Shown here: in pieces, positions 1-10,560 of the stretch
Layout of the letters: each line of letters begins with the position of its first letter
Position numbering within the stretch: position 1 is the first letter of the stretch
NCBI GenBank assembly: GCA_017591395.1
Contig: WEDG01004859.1
Location: 62,001 to 126,000, forward strand
Direction: 5' to 3'
Length of the DNA stretch: 64,000 nucleotides
DNA from: Schistocephalus solidus
Taxonomy: Eukaryota; Platyhelminthes; Cestoda; Diphyllobothriidea; Diphyllobothriidae
The notes under the pieces: model-generated
What the model was told of the DNA's origin: nothing
What the model saw: the letters and a program-made list of their open reading frames with translations, nothing else
The model's database searches: none
Made by a program: the position numbers and the translations under genes

Positions 1-1349
1 TGACTGCTCATTTGGATTGAATGTGTCCTCGATTATCATGACCAAACAGGGCATGGAAGCGTACCGTAGGTGTGAAACTCCAACACCAAGCCCGGCAACC
101 ATTCGCTCGGTCAGATTTGACACGTCCTTGATATGTGGCATCGCAAGCAAATGCGTTAGCAAGTTTCTCTTGACGATACAAACCGCGTCGTGTAAGTAAT
201 AGTTGAAACCAAATAGGCTACTGTGGGTTAAAAGCGATCTTTCAGCTCTTCTATGACCAATTTTGCCACTTAAGCGGAGATTTGGGAGTCCATTGCAGTT
301 CCCTTGATCTGCTCATCGATTTCTTCAGCAAAGGTGAAGTAGGTCTTTTGACAAACGTCGAACATCTTCATACGGTATTAAAGTTAAAGAGAACTCTGGG
401 TTTCGTCGCCTGACTCCTCGAGTTTCCTGCGCAAGACGTCTTGCGCTAAACTCGGCGGAATGGATGTCAAAAGGACGTCACGTTAAAAGAGATCATTAAT
501 TCGTCCGATTTAATCCTCAAACCTTGGAGGTCTGCCGGAAATTGGGAGGTCGAACGGACTGAGGCAGGCGATCTTTTTTGAAAGAATTGCAGTTTTGAGT
601 ACATCTAATTTGCTAGATTATAGGTGGGGCTGTATTTCAGGGTGACTACTGTTCGCAGTGAAACATTTGGTTGATGGACATTTGAAAGATCATAAAAGCG
701 AGCTAGAGCCGTATCCGTTGGTTTCATTTGGCACCGTTTGTACACCGTAATCACATTTTGGCGTTTGAGATCTCCGAGTAATTTATTCAACCGACTTGCT
801 ACCACTTTGGCCTTTTCGTCCTCTGCTGGTCAGTTAAATTCTCTATCATCAAACAGAACCTTGGCTTTCTCATTGTAGTCTTCTTGATTCATTGCGACAG
901 TTGATCGCACATTATCAGTGGGAAGAATAATAATTTGTTCTTCCGTCCTTAGTTCCTTCATGGTTCTTGACCTACTCTGAGAAAAGCATTGGGTTGGTTG
1001 GTGTGCCATCAGCAAAGATGTTAAACATTGTCGGAGGCAGTGTTTCTAGTCCTCGGTTGTTTCAGTTCTCACAAGCATGCACTCCAAGGCTGCAATACAG
1101 TCGTCAGCGTTGGCATCGGTGGTTATAAAATAAAGCTTCATGCCGCAAAACCCGTAGTTTTTGCTCAGTAGGTTGCTTGAATGAGAGGTTTTAGACCAAG
1201 TTCGAGCTTTCTGTGTCAGTTGCCTGCAACTTATTCCGTTTTTGTTCCATAAGTACTCGCTTCATGGCTTGTCTGTGCTGTGCTAGAGCCGAGCTTGTCT
1301 TACCAATGTTCTCAGTGATGCATCACCGAGAACGCGGGCACACTTTCTT

Positions 1350-1730
1350 TTACTCTGCTCTATCACAGCCTTGTACTTTTTGAAGATGCCGGTGGCAATC
1401 CTTAATCAGAACTCTCATTATCTGCTTAATAAATTGCCTGACAACTAGTCTATCCATGGCCATGTTTACAGGTGCCTTAGTTCGCAGACACGGCGTTGTC
1501 AGTCCTTCTTGCGCGCATTGGTGCAAACAGCGTAGTTGCTCATACGTCGCTGCCTCTCCTGTAACGCATATCTCCCAGTTCTGAGTTGTTCGAAGCACAT
1601 TGTACCCGAATTGTTCACGAATGGAGGCAAATGTACGCATTCCAGTTGTGCGCGTAAGTGAAGAAGAAGAAGAAGAAGTAGAAGAAGAAACAGATAAAGA
1701 ATAAGAAGGTTGTTCGTTCACCGTAATCAT
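1350..1730 (-). pseudogene. PLE copy A N-terminal domain (126-aa open segment)
   Basis: This is the longest uninterrupted piece of copy A. Residues ~8-27 are a serine-rich run encoded by a GAA/TTC microsatellite, probably a later expansion. From about residue 30 it reads MRTFASIREQFGYNVLR, then a helical segment with QLRCLHQCAQEGLTTPC and a KAPVNMAMDRLVVRQFIKQ stretch. This matches the general pattern of the region preceding the RT in PLEs (LRFL..C...G..P..L, then a long basic helix). The methionine at 1730 is simply the first in the frame; nothing else supports it as a true start. A stop at 1350 separates it from the RT part, which continues in other frames. Confidence 0.6.
1660..1690. repeat. 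GAA trinucleotide microsatellite
   Basis: A short run of GAA units, interrupted by one TAG-containing unit, lies inside the N-terminal block of PLE copy A. On the minus strand it encodes a serine run. Confidence 0.9.
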
Positions 1731-1826
1731 TGCTTTTAACTTTTTAACTCTTACTTATTTCCATCGTCAGAGTTACAAACAGCAACATAAACGAGTAACA
1801 TTAATAGGGGCGGGAGCAGGGGCCAA

Positions 1827-2154
1827 TCAGACACCAGTGGCGCAAGTCAGCAGGTGACTATGCCGGAACCTGTATTCCGGCGCCATATCAATAAATCGAT
1901 TGAGCGAGTTCTTTTTGGAGGCCCAGGCTTCAATCAATTCTCGGTATGTCTTGCATCTGGCGTGGGTGCTTATGTTCGTGGATGTGAGGTTAAACTCATG
2001 ACCCGTTTCGTATGTGTGGGAGGCCACCTGCGATACACCGTCGCCCCGTCTCACTGCAAGCTTATCCTCGTATATGCGCAATCCAAGCATACGTCCAGTC
2101 TGTCCTGTAAATTTAAGCAAAACAGTTTTGGCACGCGATGCGATAAACTACTCC
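1827..2154 (-). pseudogene. GIY-YIG endonuclease domain of PLE copy B
   Basis: The GIY strand is GVVYRIACQNC (2154-2122). After a one-base frame change the core runs FTGQTGRMLGLRIYEDK, AVRRGD, SQVASHTYETGHEFN, RELIEAWASKKNSLNRFID and ends near 1830. In the family the core reads YxGQTGRxLxxRIxEHK...HxxxxxHxF...EAW....NRxID. The catalytic Arg (in LRI) and the Glu of ELIEAW are kept. The Tyr before xGQT is Phe, and the His of EHK is Asp. The CxxC pair before the core is the zinc-binding element typical of PLE nucleases. The 97-aa open frame that holds the core starts at a TTG created by the frameshift and is not a genuine start. Confidence 0.88.
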
Positions 2155-2735
2155 TGAATGCTCCTTTGGATTGAAGTTGTTCTTGATTCGCACGACCTAA
2201 CTGCGCATGGTAGCTTTAGGGTCAGTGTACAATTCCAACACCAAGTTCCGCAACAATGCGCTTCGTCGCTTCCGACACGTCCTTGATCTGTGGAATCGCA
2301 TGCCGTACAAAGGAGATGGTTGGAGTTTTGGTTTCTCCGGAGGCAAACACATCGGCATCGGTTTATGAACACCTTCACAGAGCCGTTCCGCATAAACTGT
2401 TCGCGGGGTAATGGGCCTCACGTGCTTGTTCCGCCGATTTCTGCAATGAGTCGGATCGTATTTCGAATGGTGTTCTAACACACCCTCGTTTGTGTGCCAC
2501 CTGATGGTTGCTGTAAAAATCGAGAAGCTTCGGCGCTTTCCTTTTGAAAACCGTTTCTATATCACCATTGAGACTTCGTCTGACGACTACTTAAAGGAAG
2601 GGCAGCTGCTGCTCTTTTTTCTTCTTTGGTCGTAAATTGTATATATGGGAAGATCGAGTTAACATGCTCAAGGAAATGCTGCAGCATGTTCCTCTTGACG
2701 ATAAAAATGTCAAGAAATTGAACCCACTGTGTGGA
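1827..2735 (-). pseudogene. PLE copy B: 5'-truncated RT thumb plus GIY-YIG nuclease
   Basis: The fragment begins at QWVQFLDIFIVKRN (about 2690-2730), the position of the RT YVDD box, here degraded. It continues HFLEHVNSIFPYIQFTTKEE, QLPFL (next codon a stop where the family has Asp), NGDIETVFKR and FYSNHQVAHKRGCVRT (about 2440-2560), the conserved thumb block. Then comes IKDVSEATKRIVAELGVG (about 2255-2310), a frame change, and NFNPKEHSGVVYRIACQNC leading into the nuclease. At least four stops or frameshifts are visible. It supplies exactly the part that copy A lacks. As an upstream, directly oriented, 5'-truncated copy it fits a PLE pseudo-LTR. Confidence 0.88.
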
Positions 2736-4680
2736 GATTCAAAAACACGTTAGTTTACCCCTAATGCAAAGATGGTTTTGGTGATATATAGTGATTATAT
2801 AAAAGGTTTAAAAAATACGGCTGAGAAAAAAAACTATATATTTGCCAAAAAAGCATTCTTTTTATTTTAGTAGGATGCATGTTATTTATACTTCACTGAT
2901 TCAAGTCAGCATTATTTTTAAAAAGGATCCAAGCTCCAACTTCCAATTTATTAAAATGTAAATAATATAGCTGAATCTCACGCATTTGTGAAATGATACA
3001 ACTTTAAACCTTCTGAACTACTTACCTAAAGGATCATATTTCTGAATTCTAAATGCCTAGTTCATTTGGATTACGTGGGTAAAAATGGAGGCCTCTCTTA
3101 GAGACAATACTCATAAAGAACAATTGGGCATGTTTGTATTCGTACCCTACAATGTGCCAGATTTCGTGAAGGATGAAGCACCTTTGGAAGATTTGTCAGA
3201 ATATTAGTAAACCTAGTAGCAGTATTTGGCATTTGAGTTCAAGCGGAGCGTAAGTTATATGATGCTTATGCGAAAACCGGGAACTTAGAAAACATGTATT
3301 AGCTATGAAGACATTACACTTAATGAAATTCTGAAGTTCGTAATAATTATGTTTTGACTCAGTTATACGCTGTATGCTTCATATCCTACATAATGACGAA
3401 GTTTCAGACAAGGTTGCACAATGATAAATAGGTGTTTTTATTTTACTTTAAATCTTGGGCCTGATGTTTTACCTCCGCGTGAAAATATATATCTTTTTCG
3501 TTATGAAGTAAACCATAGAACGCAAAGAGTTAAATTAATTCAGCATAGAAAATCGAGCTACTTCAAGGCAAGTTCTGTGAAATTGGCATGCTGTTCCTTC
3601 GCTACATTGCACTTTGAAATCTTAAATTTAAACTGATCATGGGAGCTTCGCTGGTTTAAATATTTCCTCGGAAATAGTTCTTTTTTTCGTATTTGAATTT
3701 TAGTGGATTAAAAAAGCCAAATTTCATAAAAAACAGGCTGTATTAATAGCAAATATTAGTATTAAAAAAAGCATTATCATTTATATATGATATTTATATT
3801 TAAATTAGTATTGCCTAGCGTCTTAAGATAAAAAATAATGTCTCCTTAGAAGTCGCAAAGATACTAAAAAAGGTATTATGGGCGTGAATGTAATATGTGA
3901 TCCTACTTAGGGAACAAGGAATAGGTCAGCGTGTAATGCGCAACCACATTACATACCAACATAACCCTTATTGTATCCAATATGCCAGTTAGGGTAAGCA
4001 TTTTTTTTGGTTAGTAGAGCCAAATTCCGGTGATGATAATGACGAGGACAAGACCCGTACAATTTGGTTGATCCATTCAATATTTTGTCTTCTAGGTTTT
4101 TAAAAAATTACGTTCATCTAATAACTTGTTGAATGTAAAGTAAAAGCGCTTCTTAAATCAGAGTGGTTTAATTATTGCTTGATAAAATAACTTAGATTAA
4201 CATCATTGCTTCAAATTAAGATCGTAGGATACTCCGGACTGAGAAACCTCAGAAGTAATCCGCGTGGTCTGATCCAAAACCTTAACAAAGGGAGCAAATA
4301 ATTATTCTGAAAATGCCCAATGTAATACTGAAATCGAACTTGACCCCAAAATACCGCATCTCTGTTAACTTTTGAAAATAAAAACCAACTTGAGAAGCAG
4401 TTTTGATTGGTTGCTCTGCTTCCACGTTGCTAAAAATTATAATCCAGAATGGTCGTTCATTATGGGAAACAATCTAGTTGCTGCAGGAACAAAACCATGT
4501 GAATAATTTTCGTAATGCAGTTGAAAGTAATAACAAATTGATATTTATATAAAGAAGTGCTGGAGGCAAACACTGCACTAGGTATGTGAAAGCATTTTTA
4601 ACTCGCAGTTTGCGATCGAGATCAGATAAATATACCACGCCTTCAAATAATTTGCAGTGCATTTAATTACGCAGCAAGTT
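2736..4680. other. AT-rich non-coding stretch
   Basis: No homology, no convincing exon and no long open frame is seen. Open segments of 60-70 codons (for example 3421-3636 plus and 4474-4662 minus) are within what AT-rich random sequence gives and show no recognisable motif. Confidence 0.6.
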
Positions 4681-4697
4681 TATATATATATATATAT
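4681..4697. repeat. (TA)n microsatellite
   Basis: Uninterrupted TA dinucleotide run of about 8 units. Confidence 0.9.
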
Positions 4698-7600
4698 CAG
4701 AAGATTTAGTTTGGTCCCCTCAATTTAGTTCTGTGATATGATCCTTGAAGTAAATCTCAATATTTTAAAGCAACAAAGCACTTGTATCAAGTAACGTCAC
4801 GGACGGCATGGGTTGTGGAATTACTTAACACAATTTTGTCGACCATTTTTACATTGTAAAACGAGTCAGAGCGACTGGTCTTCAGATCCCATTTGAACTT
4901 AAATAGCTTACGAAAACGGCAAAATCAATGTTGCGACGATATCCGGCATATTATTTCATTACATATTTTAATATACGATTCAGTCGTTTTTACGTTATCG
5001 AAGAAAAATATATCCAAGTTCTTATGCACTGCAACTGGTACCTGGCCAGTTAACCATTTTCGTTATACCTGAGTGGATTTAGGCCTGGCCACTAGAGAAA
5101 TTTTGCGTTTCGGTTTAAAACAGCTATTCTCTGACCAAGAAATATGATTCAAACAGTCAGAAACTCTTCAAATGCAATAAATAAAGTTTAGGCAAAGTCA
5201 AAACGATTGTTATCGTCGTTTTCCATAAGAGCCTGTAGTGTGCACAGACGATATTATGTAAGCTGATATATAACAATTTGCGTTGCAACAATGATGAAAG
5301 TAGGCTTAACCTTGCAGACATACGTGTCCAAAGTTCGAAGGGTTATTTATTTATGATGCTGCTACTAAATCTTGATATACAATGTGAAAAAGTGAATTAT
5401 ATGGTACAATTTACACTGACAGTTTAAAGCAAATACATGACAGACAGCAAACGTATATAGCTTCCACCATAGCACTTATAGAATACCCCGGGAAAAAAGG
5501 ATATTCATACCTAAAAATTGAACCAGATGTTTTGAAAGTGTGAACGCAGACTCTTTGCTTAGGTAGCGATGGTTCAATTCTTTAGGTGAAAACTGCGATT
5601 CTCACAGGTAATATTTTACAATGGATTATAACCGGTTGCCGCTCTCTTACATGCCAAACATTAACCAATAAGTTTTAATTGGATCGTTAACCGTCCTAAT
5701 GGGATAGAAGGGTTAAACAATGCAATGCTGATATAAACCATAGTAATATATACACTTGCTCGTAATTATCCCGAAGTTAACTGGAAGACTACTGATCAAA
5801 TGATATTATTATTTTGATTGGATCAATGAATTCTGTCTACAAATAAATTACCTTATTTAAACTTTTAACGCAAGTAGGAGCTTTTGGATGCTTAATTTTT
5901 GCATATATTTAACTAACAAAAATAACTTCTGAAAAAGTGAACTGTTACATTTACTTTCCATACTTCCCTTGTTTCTTAATTCTAAGCGTCTCTGGAATTA
6001 ATTTATTTAAACCAATTACTATGTTTATCATTGTCCTTATAGTTTTTAGGATTCGGATAAATTAAGCGAAATATCTTTCTACATAGTACTTAATTGCATT
6101 GAACTTTGTTTTTTTCATACTGTATATGACGAATATTGAAAACCTGTCGAAACAAAAAAGTTGTGATTTTAGTGTATAGGTTTCGCATTTTATACTCTGT
6201 AAAACATTCAACGTGGTTTATCTTTTGTAAATAAACTACTCACCTGTTTTTACTTTCAACAGCAAGGTCAATTTGCTTAACTATCCAAGAGCAAACTGCA
6301 AACGAGAATAATTTATTAATCCATGAAAAAATACGTGTATATATTATTTTGAACCTGGGACGCTGTCCTTCGTTTCTCTTGAGAACCTCACCAATGGACC
6401 TAGGTAATATAATGGCCATGGGCTGGCAACATCGAAAGCATGGTTTTTAAAGAATTAAATTCGATAATACAAGAAATGTTTAGCAAAGTGTCTAAGATAC
6501 TTTTATATATTTTCGAACAAATTAAATGGAAACATTTATTATCGTAAAGTTCTGCACATCGATCATTGTCAATTTTCTTTTGAAGACGTGGAATATTTAT
6601 CTCAACAGATGTAAAACTGATAATTTCCTGCATAACTTTCCATATTAACAAAAACAAATGATAAATCGCAAAAAACATGCGATTTCTCTTTGATATGTTA
6701 AACAGGTAAACTTCAATAATTTAGAATTCAACGTTGCTCATTATTGTTGGTCACTCATCTGAAAGAGATTTAAGGTTTTTTCATGAAACGGAAGAGCTGC
6801 AGTTTTATGATAGATGCTAAGCTTAGAAACGTTTATTTACAGGCTGAAATTCAATGTTTCTTTTGAATTTTTATCTTCAGCGACCATTTGTCACCATCCA
6901 CACAGAGGTGAGACTTATTTTTCAAAAATGAAGCTAAAAACATTGCCTTAACCCTATTATAACCTCTTCTTTATGTGTCGATTATCCCTTTGCTCTTTAA
7001 ACAGCTTCACGGTAACCGCACTTATCAATATTACTTTAAACCAGCCACTTGCACATTAAGCCTCAAGGCAGAAAATTAAAAAAGCGTTACGATTGATTTA
7101 TGCTCGTTGATGCGCTTACAACGTACATGGCTGACTTCAATGTTTCCGACGGACTTAAAAACAAACGGCTTTTAAGACGCATTACATTTTATATAAATCA
7201 GGATTTTTAATATATATATTTCAATAGAAAGGCTAAAATATACAAATTTACCATATGATTTATTATCTAGAGAATGTGGTTGGTATGGACGTTGACACAA
7301 TAAAATCATAGACCTATAATAAGGTTCGTGAAGAAAACAAATACGTGACCCTCTTGTATATAAAAATTAACATAAAATTAAATGACTACACGCATGTGTT
7401 TTCATCGGTAATATTTATCCACAACGTTATAGCTGTAGAATATAATATCTCGTATGGTACGGAAACTGAAAGATAATAAGAGACTTGGTGGTCCCATGAT
7501 TAATTATGCGATGATTATTCATGATAAGAGAAAGAATGCCTACGCCCTTTTCTGACAGGCGTATCCCAGTCATGCTAACAGTTAAAACCATTTGTTTCGT

Positions 7601-8155
7601 TAGATAAATTTGCCAAGTAACTAAAACAATGTTCATTGCGCTATGTTAGGTTAGGAAGTATACGGTAAAAATACATAAAATCTATAAGGATATTTGTCCT
7701 GGTAAAAAAGAGCTTGCATCCCTTTGAGATTAACTGAAACGATTTAAACATAAACAAATCTAACATGGTAATTAGATATTAAAGAACACACAGACAGAGC
7801 TCATTTTCTGCAATTGCGCTAATGTTTCATTTCAACTGTTTTTCTCTCGAATGCAAATTTAAGTTGTGTTAAATCATTGAATTATATATTATTGGACGGC
7901 ATGATTCCCTCCTGTATCTATACTTAAAAGCTAAAACTGTGTGCATCATATTTTGTGGCAGATCGTTTTAAGTAAAACCTTAGTTTTTACCTACATAATG
8001 CAACATGCATAGAAACGCACAATGCCAATTTTTGATGACAGTATAATGGCTAGTTTTGCATAGCAAAAACGGTACATCAATTAGTTTTTGATATATGGAC
8101 ATTATTTGACAGCCAATGTTTTCCCAATTACTGTCAAAATTAGTTAAAAGAAAAC
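4698..8155. other. AT-rich non-coding stretch
   Basis: Nothing recognisable was found on either strand. The longest open segment is 92 codons (6400-6678, minus), lysine- and isoleucine-rich, without a domain signature. Confidence 0.55.
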
Positions 8156-8238
8156 TATCATTCAAGGAATGTGATAATTTCTGTGATTAGTTTTGTATCA
8201 TTCTAGGAATCCGATGATTTCTGTTATTTTGTTTTTGT
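8156..8238. repeat. Imperfect tandem duplication, ~40-bp period, two copies
   Basis: Both copies start TATCATTC and contain a GGAAT...GAT(A/G)ATTTCTGT segment. The first is 8156-8195, the second starts at 8196. Copies differ at several sites, so the duplication is old. Confidence 0.7.
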
Positions 8239-9899
8239 ATATAAACAATATGTACTGGATACCCATTTCAAAAGAAATATATTTTTATAACACAAAATAA
8301 ACATTTTGTACTCTTATTATTTATGCGGGACATGTAATGATTATGAAACGATGCCCGTCGCACCTGAAATGAATTTTAATCAAACTTGACTTTGAAAACT
8401 AATAAGTTGGAATTATATAGCAGTGTCAAATAGCATCTCCTTTTGTTATTGTGTTTCTTAGCTTAAGTGGCATAACGACATGATTCCAGTTAATTATACT
8501 GAAATCATTTTGTCCATATAAACAAATACTAGTTGTGTTAACAACGCAAATCCACGTTTAAAACTACAAAAACATTGACAGAACATCTGGAAATAGAAAT
8601 AGATGGTATAAAAGGTCTTAATAAAATCGTTATCACAAAATAAGCCACGAACCAAAATGAAAAAATAATTGTATCCGCATCTTAAACGTTTTTAAATTGA
8701 AGCATAGTTGACTATGTATTAAAAAAACCTTTTCCAGTCTTCTCCGCCATTAAGCATTTTTTACTGTCCATCAGAATGTATTCAAATAACGTTCCTTTTT
8801 TATGGTAAGAAAACCGCCTTCAGTTTTAAAGTTTTTACTTGGCAAATAACGAGGTGTTGTCGATCAGTGAGGAAATGAAGCGGAACCTTTTAAAGCAAAG
8901 GACTCAAAAAACTGTCAGGCTCACATCTTTGCTTAGAAGCACTTCCCTGTTGTTCGTTTGTTTAAATTCAAGACTGTTATATTTTGAAAAATTTTAAAAG
9001 GGGATTTAAACGTTTGCCTTGCAAATTTATACAGCACTGTCTTGACTGGTTGGGAGTTCCTACTAGGGCAATACAGCAAATTCTTATAGCTTAAGTGAAT
9101 GTGCTTTGAAGTCCAGTCTGGACACGTTAGTTCTGTTTGCTTGTGGAAAAGAGGTACGAAGTAAGAGCTGCCATAAACACATACTTTAAAACGAATGTTG
9201 AAGAGTTAAACAGTTTTCTTTTTTCACATCCTTTCTGTTTTCATTTATGGAGTAGCGACAGTTATGTTGATGACAAATCAAGGAATGCAGGATGTAAGAG
9301 TGAACGTAAGTTATTTCTGGAAAATGACTAGCGCGGTTGGCATCAAACGTCTCAAATGCTCTAAGGTCAACGTTTGCAAATATTTTGCGCTAAGAGAGCA
9401 TTATTGGTGACCCTTAACCAAGACTTAGTAAAGCGCAAGTATCCACAACTTAAAATCAAGCTTAATGTTAATCTTTTGGTGGATGAAAGGGAAATGGTTC
9501 CGTCATATTCACCAAGATTTGCTTGCCCGAATATCTGATTAGGGAAATATCACAATCAGAATCCAAAATGCCTACTTTGTACAACAATTTAAAGCGCGCC
9601 TTAGTATATTTTTTGAAAAGCACTAAAAAATAAAATGTGACTTTCAAACACACAAGAACCCTCTTTCCGTAAATGCTTATGTTAAAATTTTACACGCATA
9701 ACGATGGACAAAGGAGATTGAAAAGTTAAAGTTATTTTACTGGGCAAAAGGGAAGCACTTGACTTTGTAGCAAAAACAAACAAATGACATTTTAACCCAT
9801 ACTAATTATATTCTTGTGTGAGCTGATTTTGTTAACAATTTGAGATGTACGCAAATAAATACTGCTAAGATGGACAAGAGAGAGAAGATTAGCCATTCC
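8239..9899. other. AT-rich non-coding stretch
   Basis: No gene, repeat or RNA could be identified. Only short open segments (for example 9137-9331 plus) without recognisable content. Confidence 0.55.
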
Positions 9900-10560
9900 T
9901 GGTAGATTTTCCGTCATGAGCCATCAAAATCCAACCCCAGTGAGTGCACTAAGATAGCTATGGGCCAGTGCACTGATTAATCAACATAAATACTCCTGAT
10001 CTTAAAGGGGATAACCTCAAGTCTGTTTGCGTTTCTAATCAACATGTCACTTGACCGAGCCTCGCTCGTTACACCCCGGGGGGTCGCATATAGCTAGCTG
10101 ATGACGGCTAATGAGTTAGAAATGACTTTTCAATTCTCTCGTGTCTTTGTCAGCAATCCTAATCTGTCTAGAATACTTAATGCTGTATAGTTGCTGTCGA
10201 AGCTGGAGAGTGAGCTACGAGGCAGAACAAAGGTGTGAATACCGAAACCGATTGGTGAGTGAAAATCAATTAACTTTTCTATTTTTCAAACCACCCTCAT
10301 TAGGGTGATATTTTCGCCAAAATGCTCTTGTTCATAAATGGGAAACCACTTGTAGTGCGGTCAGGTGGCTTTCACTGCGACAGCGACACCTGCGCAAGAC
10401 AAACCAGAATATATTACGATGATCCACGTCCACGAACGCTCCAGGCAGCTTCTTAACTTTAAAAGTCATCACGTTCGGTGTCACAAACACAGCTGTGTCC
10501 GGGCTCAGGCCAAAATACATCATAGCGTTTAAGCCGACAAAAGTTCACGAAGTGGACCCG
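9900..10560. other. Less AT-rich island, probable old repeat remnant
   Basis: Base composition shifts from the surrounding AT-rich DNA, with a C/G cluster near 10070. A segment at 10100-10156 resembles one at 13584-13640. The minus strand holds a 63-codon open segment (10332-10523) with a patterned sequence (for example PNVMTFKVKKLPG), while the plus strand is also open for 44 codons from 10321. I do not recognise either. It may be a degraded transposable element or a stray exon. Confidence 0.35.
10100..10156 (+). repeat. Putative dispersed repeat member (pair with 13584-13640)
   Basis: Shares the exact decamer GACGGCTAAT (10103-10112) and a following pattern, TAGAAA(T/C)G(A/G)C then CTC..(T/C)TTG..TTTG, with the segment at 13584-13640 in the same orientation. 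Similarity is limited and could not be scored without an alignment. Confidence 0.4.

Larger units (their letters stand above)
1..1740 (-). pseudogene. PLE copy A: N-terminal domain and reverse transcriptase, broken
   Basis: Recognisable blocks in order from the high-coordinate end: an N-terminal PLE domain (1350-1730); FITTDANADDCIAALE around 1080-1150; SLLMAHQPTQCFSQ followed by EEQIIILPTDNVRSTVAMNQ (830-1030), the RT finger motif normally reading I(V/I)LPADKGR(A/S)TVV; LLGDLKRQNVITVYKR then KPTDTALARFYDL (605-805); DVTS, a frame change, then LTSIPPSLAQDVLRRKLEE (about 410-490), carrying the first catalytic Asp region; TYFTFAEEIDEQIKG and TAMDSQIS (about 250-340); and YYLHDAVCIVKRN (about 155-200), where the catalytic YVDD has become YLHD. 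After that the reading jumps to MPHIKDVS, so the thumb is deleted. Several stops and frameshifts interrupt it. The nuclease would lie outside the window. Family assignment is secure; activity is excluded. Confidence 0.88.
1..2735 (-). mobile_element. Tandem pair of decayed Penelope-like retroelements
   Basis: Two fragments of the same PLE family lie head to tail on the minus strand. Copy B (about 2735 to 1827) is 5'-truncated, starting near the RT active site and ending after the GIY-YIG nuclease. About 90 bp further on, copy A begins with a PLE N-terminal domain and runs through the RT off the left window edge. The segment reading IKDVS..ERMVA near 60-140 in copy A and IKDVSEATKRIVAELGVG near 2225-2310 in copy B is homologous at both DNA and protein level, which proves two copies. 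A truncated copy directly upstream of a longer one is the known pseudo-LTR arrangement of PLEs. Stops and frameshifts throughout show that neither is active. The stretch is less AT-rich than its surroundings. Confidence 0.88.

Noticed and set aside
1854..2174. 106-codon plus-strand open frame
   Set aside because: It is the antisense shadow of the GIY-YIG domain of PLE copy B, which has clear family motifs on the minus strand.
2197..2481. 94-codon minus-strand open frame
   Set aside because: It lies mostly out of the PLE frame; family motifs across this stretch read in the neighbouring frames, so this is an artefact of frameshift decay.
10097..10125. Hammerhead ribozyme core (CTGATGA followed by GAAA)
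   Set aside because: The interval between the two motifs does not form stem II and flanks do not form stems I and III; similar strings elsewhere also fail.
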